5,714 bases of DNA from RGIG3872 sp045660245 (GTDB lineage: Bacteria; Bacillota; Clostridia; Christensenellales; UBA1242). The first letter of the stretch is position 1. Every line of letters begins with the position of its first letter. The notes beneath the pieces were generated by a model, which had not been told where the DNA came from, made no database searches, and worked only from the letters and a program-made list of their open reading frames with translations. Positions 1-5,714 of the stretch are shown piece after piece. The translations under genes were made by a program, and so were the position numbers. Where the stretch lies: assembly GCA_045660245.1 (NCBI GenBank), contig JAZRDJ010000079.1, forward strand, positions 1 to 5,714. Direction: 5' to 3'.

Positions 1-25
1 CTAAGACCGCTTGGCCTCCGACTTT

Positions 26-57
26 AAATAAGGGCGCATTTTGCGCCCTTATTTTTT
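26..57 (+). terminator. Intrinsic terminator of the upstream transcription unit
   Basis: A perfect 13-bp inverted repeat (26-38 pairs with 42-54, loop of three T at 39-41) has a GC-rich core, GGGCGC with GCGCCC, and runs into a T tract (52-57). The T tract is on the + side, so it ends + strand transcription from the left. Only 25 bases precede it. In frame 1 they read a short open stretch ending in TAA at 25-27, which could be the tail of a protein gene, but this is too short to identify. The hairpin insulates the following large gene from upstream transcription. Confidence 0.9.
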
Positions 58-90
58 CGAAAAAATGAGAATGTTTTGTATGCTCCTGCA

Positions 91-96
91 TATACT
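91..96 (+). promoter_or_regulatory. Candidate -10 box for the LRR surface-protein gene
   Basis: TATACT matches the sigma-A consensus TATAAT at five of six positions. It lies between the upstream terminator and the ribosome-binding site at 116-122, where a promoter is needed. No good -35 hexamer is found at 16-18 bases upstream, and the TG at 87-88 is one base too far away for a classical extended -10. If it is used, transcription would begin near 102-104. That would exclude the ATG codons at 65, 71 and 80 from the message and favour the TTG start at 131. This is inference from one short motif. Confidence 0.3.
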
Positions 97-115
97 GTCA
101 GGAAAGGCTTTTGAA

Positions 116-122
116 AGGGGAG
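116..122 (+). promoter_or_regulatory. Ribosome-binding site that decides a TTG start
   Basis: AGGGGAG is a strong Shine-Dalgarno sequence placed 8 bases before the in-frame TTG at 131. None of the upstream in-frame start candidates has a comparable site. The TTG at 41 lies inside the terminator hairpin, and the ATGs at 65, 71 and 80 follow an A/T-rich stretch without a purine-rich GG core. I therefore place the start of the large gene at 131. Confidence 0.7.
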
Positions 123-130
123 AAAAGGTT

Positions 131-3100
131 TTGGGACAAAAATTTGGTGTTTTTAGTCAAGGGAAGAAAAGGTTTTGGATTGCAATTTTGAGTGCAATTT
201 GCTTTTTTTGTGTTGGATTGATTTGTTTGGTGTCTTCAAGACGTGAAGCCATTGATGTTGATACGGCGCTTGTTTTGAATAATATTGATGTTGCAGGTGA
301 CACGAACAATGTTGTGATTGTTATTTCAGATACCACGTTTTCTGGCAATTCAATGCATATTGAGGTCAAGAAAAATGAAGTTTTTAATATTTCAAACTGT
401 GAATTTTTTGGCGGAACAGTTGAAGTTGAAGATGGGGATTTGAATGTTAATGAAACTTCTTTTGATGGAACAGTGATCAATGCCAATGGAACGGGTGACA
501 ATAATACCATAAATTTTTCATTCTGTACTTTTGATGGCAATGGTTCAAGCGGTCAAGGTTCACTCGGACGGGCAACGAATGGGTTTGGAACAATAAACTT
601 TGATTTGGGAACTACTTGTTCTAATTTTGGAGATGGTTCTTTTGATCATGTATTCAACTATGACTCAGGAGTTGTGGTGAACAAATGGTATAATCTTGAT
701 TGCTTGGTTGATGGTAATGTCTTGAAAACATTTACTTTTATGAGTTATGATGATGTCACTCCGAGCGTGATGACATTGAAATCATTGAACACTTGTTCTG
801 GCTGGTTCTCAACCAGTAATTATTCCCATGTCCTTGATAGTAATTTTGAACCTGCTTCAGAAATTTTCCCTGGCGAGAAAGACTCTGTGTATACACGAAC
901 TTCGAGCAATTCGTCCAACTTTGTATTTTCTGAGTTGGGTAACGGGTATTCAGTTTCTGCAAGTTCGTCTTTCTCAGTTTCTGGAACACTTGTTTTTCCG
1001 GCGCAATATAACAATAAACCTGTTCATACGATAGCAAATGAGGGGTTTGCAAACAAATCTAATGTGACGAACATTGTCCTTTCATCTGAAATTCAAACCA
1101 TTGAAGCAACTGCTTTTGATTTGACAAATATTTCGAATTTGGTAATATCAAACAAGATTACCAGCATTTCAAACAATGTGCCTTTTGGACGAGTATTATC
1201 AACTATTGTGGTTGACGAAAGCAACACTGTTTTTGACAGTAGAGGCAATTGCAATGCAATCATGGAAACAGGAACTCACACGTTGCTTGTGGGGTGCAAA
1301 AACACGGTGATACCAGAAACTGCGAAGATCATTGGATTTTCTGCGTTTGCTTATCGCTCGGGTATGGGGGCAATTGCGACAAAAAATGTTGAGACAATTG
1401 AAGATTATGCTTTTTATGCATCATCAATAACTTCGATTGATCTTGAAAATGTGATCACGGTAAAGACTTATGCATTCTACAGTTGCACAAGTCTCAAAAC
1501 TGTTGTTGTTGGACCAAAAGTTGAAACTATTGGTAACTCATCATTTACGGAAGATGCTGCGATCACATCTCTTGTTTTTGAGAAAAATTCGAGCACTGGG
1601 CTTTCGGCTTTGACAAGCATTGGGGACTATGCGTTCCAGCGATGCAAGAGTATTCCACAAGTTAGTATTCCTTGCACAGTGACAACACTCGGAGTTTCGG
1701 CATTTAACACTTGTGAGGCTTTGAAGACTGTTACGTTTGAAAAAAATTCGTCAACAGGAAAAGCAAGTCTTGCGACCATTGGGTCTTATGCTTTCAAAAA
1801 ATGTTATGTTCTTGAAAGTGTAACTATCCCAGACAGTGTGACAGCAATTAACAAAGAAGCGTTCCATTCTTGTTCTGGACTCAAAACTCTTATTGTTGGG
1901 TCAGGGGTGAAAACGATTGGAGCCAACGCTTTTTATGGTTGCAGTGCGATCACAAGAGTTGAATTTGTGAGTTTGAATGACTGGGACAATGTTGAACTTT
2001 CAGATGAGTATTCAAATCCGATGTTTCCAGTTCAAGGGGAAACGACAATCTTCAACAATACGGAGATTGTGAGTGGTGTTTATTTGACAATCGCAAGGGC
2101 AGAGATCAAGCAATATACATATGCTGGATTTGATGCTTTGCATGATGTGAGGATTGATACAGCAGTTCAAACAATTGGTGTGGGGGCTTTTCTTGGGTGT
2201 AGTGGGTTGAATGTTGTTTATGCCACTTCAAACTGGCTTGAAATTGAGTTTGCTGATTGGTCATCAAACCCTCTTGCTGAAGCGAATACAAAAAAGTTGA
2301 TGATATATTATTGGAGCAAGGGGAATCAATATCTTGGTGACCCAACAGGTAAATTTTCATATTACTCAGACAACACTTTTGATCTCAATATAACAAATAT
2401 TGGAGCAGTGAACCCTTATGCTTTTTATGGTTGTGAAAATATCAAGAGGGTTTTATGTGGTTATCAATCTGATTATGTTGAGATAGGAAATTATGCGTTC
2501 GCATATTCAAGTGTTGAAGAATTGTTTTTGATGAATGCAAATTGGAATTTGAATTCTATGGCTTTTAAAGAACTTGTAAGTAGTGAGTTTAAATGCTTTT
2601 TGGAAATGAGCCTTGATGAGACAACACCAATTGATGGGTATTTTGGGAACATTGCTGGGGCATTGGCAGAAATTTTCCCAAATTCTTTAGCAACAACAAT
2701 ATGTTTCAATTCAAATGACTGTGGGACAGAAGCGGGGGTATTGTTGGCTGAAATGTATGCGTATTATGACATGAAAATTTCATTCTTTACGGGTGAAGGC
2801 GATAATGATTTTTATTTTGATGGCTATTGTATTTATGCAGATGGCATTGAAAGCAGGTATCGTGCTGGATATGAGACACTGGCTGTCCCTGGATATTATC
2901 TATATGCTGATGCTTCTTGGGCACCAGTGGAAGCAGTAATGAGAGGGAATAATTATAATTTGTATCGACTTTTCATTGGTGAGGGTGTAAAAGAAGTTTA
3001 TTCTGGTGCTTTTTCAGATTATGACGGTCTTGGATTGATAATTCTCCCAGAAACTCTTGAGGGCATTGGCGACTATGCTTTTGCTAGTCGTTATTATGAA

Positions 3101-3349
3101 CATATCTTTGTGCCGGAATCAGTATATTATATAGGGGAACATGCTTTTGGTTCTGGGTCTTCTGGAATTACTGTATACTTTCCTAATCAATTTTTTGAAA
3201 AATTTGACGATGAAGAATTTGTGAATGAGCATGGATCGTTTGAAGAGTGTTTCCCTGAATTCCCTGATGATAATTGGTATTATGGAGAGGGGTGGTGTGA
3301 TTATCTACCGGATCGACAAACATATTTTAGATTATATTATTTTGGTTAA
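131..3349 (+). CDS. BspA-like leucine-rich-repeat (LRR_5) surface protein with N-terminal beta-helix-like region
   Basis: This encodes a 1072-residue protein if started at TTG 131; the reading frame stays open upstream to 41. Residues 12-14 (KKR) followed by hydrophobic residues 15-34 form an uncleaved anchor or signal peptide. There is no lipobox, so it is probably exported or membrane-tethered. Residues about 60-140 carry four 19-23-residue coils with an F-x-G turn (Phe at 70, 92, 111, 134), which suggests a parallel beta-helix. From about 299 to 617 runs an array of BspA/Treponema-type LRRs with the signature T-I-G-x-x-A-F-x-x-C, units mostly 21-23 residues long. Residues 360-400 are a non-LRR insert rich in Asn, Cys and Thr that recurs in this family. 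Two inserts starting with a D/N-W motif and S-N-P (near 617 and 705) interrupt the array. Further LRRs lie at about 670-700, 755-810 and 949-1015. The 57-residue tail is aromatic and acidic. No LPXTG sortase signal, S-layer domain or enzymatic domain is visible. Family members are often proposed to bind host or cell-surface ligands; the ligand here is unknown. The gene stands alone between two terminators and is AT-richer than dnaG. Confidence 0.85.
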   Translation: MGQKFGVFSQGKKRFWIAILSAICFFCVGLICLVSSRREAIDVDTALVLNNIDVAGDTNNVVIVISDTTFSGNSMHIEVKKNEVFNISNCEFFGGTVEVEDGDLNVNETSFDGTVINANGTGDNNTINFSFCTFDGNGSSGQGSLGRATNGFGTINFDLGTTCSNFGDGSFDHVFNYDSGVVVNKWYNLDCLVDGNVLKTFTFMSYDDVTPSVMTLKSLNTCSGWFSTSNYSHVLDSNFEPASEIFPGEKDSVYTRTSSNSSNFVFSELGNGYSVSASSSFSVSGTLVFPAQYNNKPVHTIANEGFANKSNVTNIVLSSEIQTIEATAFDLTNISNLVISNKITSISNNVPFGRVLSTIVVDESNTVFDSRGNCNAIMETGTHTLLVGCKNTVIPETAKIIGFSAFAYRSGMGAIATKNVETIEDYAFYASSITSIDLENVITVKTYAFYSCTSLKTVVVGPKVETIGNSSFTEDAAITSLVFEKNSSTGLSALTSIGDYAFQRCKSIPQVSIPCTVTTLGVSAFNTCEALKTVTFEKNSSTGKASLATIGSYAFKKCYVLESVTIPDSVTAINKEAFHSCSGLKTLIVGSGVKTIGANAFYGCSAITRVEFVSLNDWDNVELSDEYSNPMFPVQGETTIFNNTEIVSGVYLTIARAEIKQYTYAGFDALHDVRIDTAVQTIGVGAFLGCSGLNVVYATSNWLEIEFADWSSNPLAEANTKKLMIYYWSKGNQYLGDPTGKFSYYSDNTFDLNITNIGAVNPYAFYGCENIKRVLCGYQSDYVEIGNYAFAYSSVEELFLMNANWNLNSMAFKELVSSEFKCFLEMSLDETTPIDGYFGNIAGALAEIFPNSLATTICFNSNDCGTEAGVLLAEMYAYYDMKISFFTGEGDNDFYFDGYCIYADGIESRYRAGYETLAVPGYYLYADASWAPVEAVMRGNNYNLYRLFIGEGVKEVYSGAFSDYDGLGLIILPETLEGIGDYAFASRYYEHIFVPESVYYIGEHAFGSGSSGITVYFPNQFFEKFDDEEFVNEHGSFEECFPEFPDDNWYYGEGWCDYLPDRQTYFRLYYFG
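1577..1807 (+). repeat. Diverged internal duplication in the LRR array (159-base offset)
   Basis: Codons 1577-1648 and 1736-1807 encode two similar 24-residue segments. Each begins FEKNSSTG, continues with L then I-G two residues later, and ends in YAF followed by C two residues after that. By eye 15 of 24 residues match. The offset is exactly 53 codons, equal to two LRR units plus a seven-residue extension. The DNA has drifted at third positions (for example GAG against GAA, AGC-ACT-GGG against TCA-ACA-GGA), so the duplication is old or the protein sequence is under selection. Confidence 0.7.
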
Positions 3350-3387
3350 GTTGAAAAAATTGTTTTGATTTTTGTGTTAAAGAATGT

Positions 3388-3429
3388 AAAAAGTTCGCTT
3401 GAGTGGAAAATTCAAGTGAACTTTTTTTT
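3388..3429 (+). terminator. Intrinsic terminator of the LRR surface-protein gene
   Basis: A 15-bp stem (3388-3402 with 3412-3426, one G-U pair at 3397/3417, loop GTGGAAAAT at 3403-3411) is followed by eight T residues (3422-3429). It begins 38 bases after the TAA stop of the large gene. Five A residues on the left arm give a shorter T run on the opposite strand, so weak bidirectional action is possible, but there is no - strand gene for it to serve. It separates the surface-protein gene from the dnaG operon. Confidence 0.9.
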
Positions 3430-3562
3430 GTTGGGCAAAAAGGGGAGAATTTCGCTTGTGATGGGTGAAAATCAAAAAAAATTAAAAAATTTTCAAAAAA
3501 AAGAGTAAATTGGAGGTTCATTTTCGAATTAAGTATTGATAGTTGTTTATTTTTGTGGCTAT

Positions 3563-3590
3563 TTGTAATAAATTATTAATTAATTATTAT
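3563..3590 (+). promoter_or_regulatory. Candidate sigma-A promoter for the dnaG-rpoD operon
   Basis: TTGTAA (3563-3568) and TATTAT (3585-3590) are separated by 16 bases and match the -35 and -10 consensus at four and five of six positions. They lie in an extremely AT-rich segment (about 3536-3620) between the terminator and the dnaG ribosome-binding site. An alternative -35 is TTGATA at 3536-3541 (five of six), but it has no good -10 at normal spacing. In DNA this AT-rich, chance matches are common, so the exact hexamers are uncertain. A promoter somewhere in 3430-3620 is nevertheless expected, because the preceding terminator blocks read-through. Confidence 0.4.
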
Positions 3591-3623
3591 ATTTTTTCAT
3601 TTTAAATAAAAATTGGTTTTTGT

Positions 3624-3628
3624 GAGGT
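3624..3628 (+). promoter_or_regulatory. Ribosome-binding site supporting the TTG start of dnaG
   Basis: GAGGT lies 6 bases before the TTG at 3635. The next in-frame candidate, ATG at 3656, has no Shine-Dalgarno sequence at suitable spacing. Starting there would also remove residues of the conserved N-terminal helix that precedes the zinc-binding domain in DnaG proteins. Confidence 0.75.
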
Positions 3629-3634
3629 AAAAAG

Positions 3635-5467
3635 TTGGCTTTTCCGAAAGAATGGATGGACGAACTCAAGGCGAAGTGTGACATTGCAAGTGTGATTTCA
3701 AGGTATGTTTCGCTCACCAGAAAAGGCAGGCTCCTTTGGGGGAGATGTCCTTTTCATGGTGAAAAAACGCCGTCTTTTGCCGTGAATGAATATGATCAAT
3801 TCTATCACTGTTTTGGGTGTCACGCGGGTGGCGATGTGATCAAGTTTGTGAGAGAAATTGAGTCGGTTGATTTTGGTGAAGCGATCAAGATCCTCGCTGA
3901 GATGGCTCACATGGAAGTTCCTGAAGACAAGGGCATGCAAGCAAGTGCGGAGTCAATCAGGAAGCAAAAAGAGCATCAAGACAGATTGAAGGCGCTCCTC
4001 AAAGATACGGCAAGATATTACTTCGCGAACCTCAAAAAGCCAGAGGCAAAAGCACAAAGAGATTATTTTGAATCTCGTGGCATGGGGCAAGCGGTCATCA
4101 ACAGGTTTGGGCTCGGAGCAAGTCTGGGGTTTTTGGACCTTGAAAAGCATCTTTTGTCGCTTGGATACAACCGTGACGAAATGCTCGAGGCCGGTGTCAT
4201 CAAGACCAAGGACGGCAGAGCATATGACGCGCTCGGTGGGCGTGTGATATTCCCGATCTTCAACAATTATGGCGATGTGGTGGCGTTTGGCGGAAGAAGT
4301 TTGGAAAAAAAGCCGAACTTTGCAAAGTATTTGAACACGCAGGAAACTCCGGTGTTCTCAAAATCAAAAAATCTTTATGCAATCAATTTGGTGAGAAAAC
4401 AAAAGCAACAAGGCCCAATTGATCACATGATCATTGTTGAGGGGTATGCTGATGTGATCTCGCTCCACAAAGCGGGGTTCACAACAGCAGTGGCGTCAAT
4501 GGGGACAGCGCTCACCGTTGAACAGGCAAAACTCATCAAGAGGTACACAACAAAAGTATTCATTTGTTATGACGGGGACAGTGCGGGTAAAAATGCGACG
4601 ATCCGTGGGCTTGAGATTTTGCGCGAGCATGACCTCGATGTGTTCATTGTGTCGCTCCCAGATCCTCTCGATCCTGACGATGTGATCAATAAGTATGGTG
4701 CCGAAGGCTATCAGCGTCTCCTCGATCAAGCAAAGCCTCTTTTGGAGTTCAAGATTGAGCATCTTGGCACGGCATTTGATCTTTCAAACCTTGACGGAAA
4801 GACGAAGTATGCAAACAGTGCGCTCGCAGAACTCTCAAAAGCCAGTGAGGTGGAGAGAGAATTGTATTTGCCGGTGGTATCTCGTGTTTCGGGGCTCAAC
4901 ATTGACTTTTTGAGGCGAATGATGAAAGGAGAAGAGGGACAAGTGGCAAACTCTCCAAAAGATGCCGAAAATGCCCCAAAAATCCTGCCAAATACAACAA
5001 TCCAGAGAGAAGCCTTGCCTGTGGACAGTTCTGTCATCAAGGCGGAAAAGATGGTGCTTTCGAGCATTTTGCAGAAAAAGCCATATGCCTATCCAACAAG
5101 CAACTACTCACATCTCTTTTCTGGTGAGAGGGTGAGGATTTTTGAGTTCCTTTTTGAAAACAAGGACAAGGAAAAATCAGAACTTATTTCAATTTTTTAT
5201 GACGCGTTTTCGGGAGAGCAGAACGAGAATGGTTCTGACGTGCCGAGTGAGATTATTTCGCTCTCGATGAGTGAAGGTGATGAGGCACACGAAAATGCAT
5301 ATTTCAAAGACTGTTTGTGGATCCTTGCAAAAAGGCATCTCCAATCACTGGTTGATCAAAAAACAAAAGAACTTTCAACCGTTGTTGAAAACGACAAACG
5401 AAGACAAATCATGAGTGAAATCAATGAACTCATAATGAAAATAAAAAGCAAAAAGGTGGATTTATAA
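3635..5467 (+). CDS. dnaG: DNA primase DnaG
   Basis: This is the bacterial replicative primase, which synthesises short RNA primers for lagging-strand and restart synthesis in association with the DnaB-type helicase. The protein has 610 residues, close to the usual length of about 600. The N-terminal CHC2 zinc-binding domain has ligands Cys38, His41, Cys59 and Cys62 in the context CPFHGEKTPSF and HCFGC. The catalytic-core N-terminal part includes the conserved GRVIFPI and FGGRSL motifs (202-223) and KYLNTQETPVF (231-241). The TOPRIM domain has the metal-binding glutamate in EGYAD (Glu269) and the DGD motif (Asp313, Asp315), so the active site is intact. A polar linker (about 430-463) leads to a divergent C-terminal region (about 464-610), as expected for the helicase-interaction domain. 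The TTG start is chosen from its Shine-Dalgarno site and family alignment. The stop overlaps the rpoD start by one base. Codon use is richer in CTC, GCG and GTG than in the upstream LRR gene. Confidence 0.98.
   Translation: MAFPKEWMDELKAKCDIASVISRYVSLTRKGRLLWGRCPFHGEKTPSFAVNEYDQFYHCFGCHAGGDVIKFVREIESVDFGEAIKILAEMAHMEVPEDKGMQASAESIRKQKEHQDRLKALLKDTARYYFANLKKPEAKAQRDYFESRGMGQAVINRFGLGASLGFLDLEKHLLSLGYNRDEMLEAGVIKTKDGRAYDALGGRVIFPIFNNYGDVVAFGGRSLEKKPNFAKYLNTQETPVFSKSKNLYAINLVRKQKQQGPIDHMIIVEGYADVISLHKAGFTTAVASMGTALTVEQAKLIKRYTTKVFICYDGDSAGKNATIRGLEILREHDLDVFIVSLPDPLDPDDVINKYGAEGYQRLLDQAKPLLEFKIEHLGTAFDLSNLDGKTKYANSALAELSKASEVERELYLPVVSRVSGLNIDFLRRMMKGEEGQVANSPKDAENAPKILPNTTIQREALPVDSSVIKAEKMVLSSILQKKPYAYPTSNYSHLFSGERVRIFEFLFENKDKEKSELISIFYDAFSGEQNENGSDVPSEIISLSMSEGDEAHENAYFKDCLWILAKRHLQSLVDQKTKELSTVVENDKRRQIMSEINELIMKIKSKKVDL
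5453..5459 (+). promoter_or_regulatory. Ribosome-binding site of rpoD inside the dnaG 3' end
   Basis: AAGGTGG, seven bases before the ATG at 5467, is a good Shine-Dalgarno match and lies within the last codons of dnaG. Together with the TAATG stop/start overlap it indicates that the two genes are co-transcribed, and translation is probably coupled. Confidence 0.75.
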
Positions 5468-5714
5468 TGGCAACAAAAAAGAAGAATGATGCTGATTCTC
5501 TCGCTGAAGAAATTGGCGAAAAAAGACAAACAAGAAAAAAAGCAGACAAAGAAGAAGTAAAGCCAAGCAAAAAAGAAAGGCTCTTGGAGGAGATTGAAAA
5601 AGTCACTCAAATTGGGCTTCAAAAAGGTGGCATCACCATTGAAGAAGTTTCTGAGCGTTTTTCGAACCTTAATGCTGAGGAAATTGATGATGTGCTCGTG
5701 AAACTTCAGGACAG
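5467..5714 (+). CDS. rpoD: RNA polymerase primary sigma factor RpoD/SigA, N-terminal part (cut by window end)
   Basis: Only the first 82 codons are present. Residues 1-38 are a charged, lysine- and glutamate-rich leader. Residues about 39-82 resemble sigma-70 region 1.1: a helix, then a QKGGITIEEV segment, then a helix containing EEIDDVL. This matches the pattern of region 1.1 in SigA/RpoD proteins, which keeps free sigma from binding DNA. The diagnostic regions 2-4 lie beyond the window, so the call rests on this domain and on position, since rpoD directly follows dnaG in most Bacillota. It starts with ATG in a TAATG overlap with the dnaG stop. Region 1.1 is typical of primary rather than alternative sigma factors, which supports RpoD. 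Confidence 0.93.
   Translation, partial: MATKKKNDADSLAEEIGEKRQTRKKADKEEVKPSKKERLLEEIEKVTQIGLQKGGITIEEVSERFSNLNAEEIDDVLVKLQD

Noticed and set aside
1..25. On the - strand the first bases resemble the D-arm of a class II tRNA (GCCAAGCGGTC followed by TTAG).
   Set aside because: The position expected to be the invariant U8 is not a T, the rest would lie outside the window, and the acceptor stem cannot be tested. There is not enough sequence to call a tRNA.
1..27. A short in-frame stretch ending in TAA could be the C-terminus of an upstream protein.
   Set aside because: Only eight codons are visible and none is diagnostic. It is mentioned under the terminator but not called as a gene.
191..236. 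Lipoprotein signal peptide, because three cysteines lie in the N-terminal hydrophobic segment.
   Set aside because: None of the cysteines is preceded by a lipobox-type small-residue pattern (Leu-Ala/Ser-Gly/Ala before Cys); the preceding residue is Ile or Phe.
2106..2360. Minus-strand open frames within the LRR gene and within dnaG (for example 157-540, 2106-2360, 4726-5067).
   Set aside because: They lie wholly opposite well-supported coding regions, have no convincing ribosome-binding sites, and their translations resemble no family I know.
3327..3349. A possible LPXTG-like sorting signal near the end of the LRR protein (LPDRQT).
   Set aside because: The motif does not match LPXTG, and no hydrophobic segment or positively charged tail follows it.
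3466..3501. A possible second hairpin from GAAAAT and ATTTTC around the poly-A tracts.
   Set aside because: The stem is only about seven A/T-rich pairs with a long loop and no defined T tract after it, as expected by chance in such AT-rich sequence.
3327..3521. Minus-strand open frame of 64 codons across the LRR gene end and the intergenic terminator.
   Set aside because: Its translation is a low-complexity Phe/Lys/Ser/Gln product of poly-A/T DNA, and it spans the terminator hairpin, so it is not a credible gene.

Overview
The window looks like chromosomal DNA from a low-GC Bacillota (Firmicutes) bacterium, probably a gut-associated Clostridia-like lineage. The evidence is the dnaG-then-rpoD gene order, the strong Shine-Dalgarno sites, the TTG starts, and a BspA-type leucine-rich-repeat protein of a kind common in gut Clostridia. 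I cannot name a genus from the sequence. All supported genes are on the + strand.

Layout. Positions 1-25 are too short to identify and are probably the 3' end of an upstream transcription unit, which closes with a strong intrinsic terminator at 26-57. Next comes one long, AT-richer gene (131-3349) for a secreted or membrane-anchored protein. It has an N-terminal hydrophobic segment, a short beta-helix-like repeat region, about 20 BspA/LRR_5 repeats, and an unusual aromatic and acidic C-terminal tail. Its own intrinsic terminator lies at 3388-3429. The 285-base gap up to the next gene also holds a very AT-rich stretch with a candidate promoter. From 3635 the macromolecular-synthesis operon begins: dnaG (DNA primase, complete), overlapped by one base by the start of rpoD (primary sigma factor, cut off by the window end).

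Function. DnaG lays down RNA primers at the replication fork and RpoD directs housekeeping transcription, so the right half is a conserved core operon. The left half is an independent, terminator-bounded accessory gene for a surface-type protein, with no evident link to replication or transcription. Its base composition and codon choice differ visibly from dnaG.

I see no tRNA or rRNA gene, CRISPR array, insertion sequence or attachment site. No clearly new multi-gene system is present. The most interesting item is the architecture of the large repeat protein.
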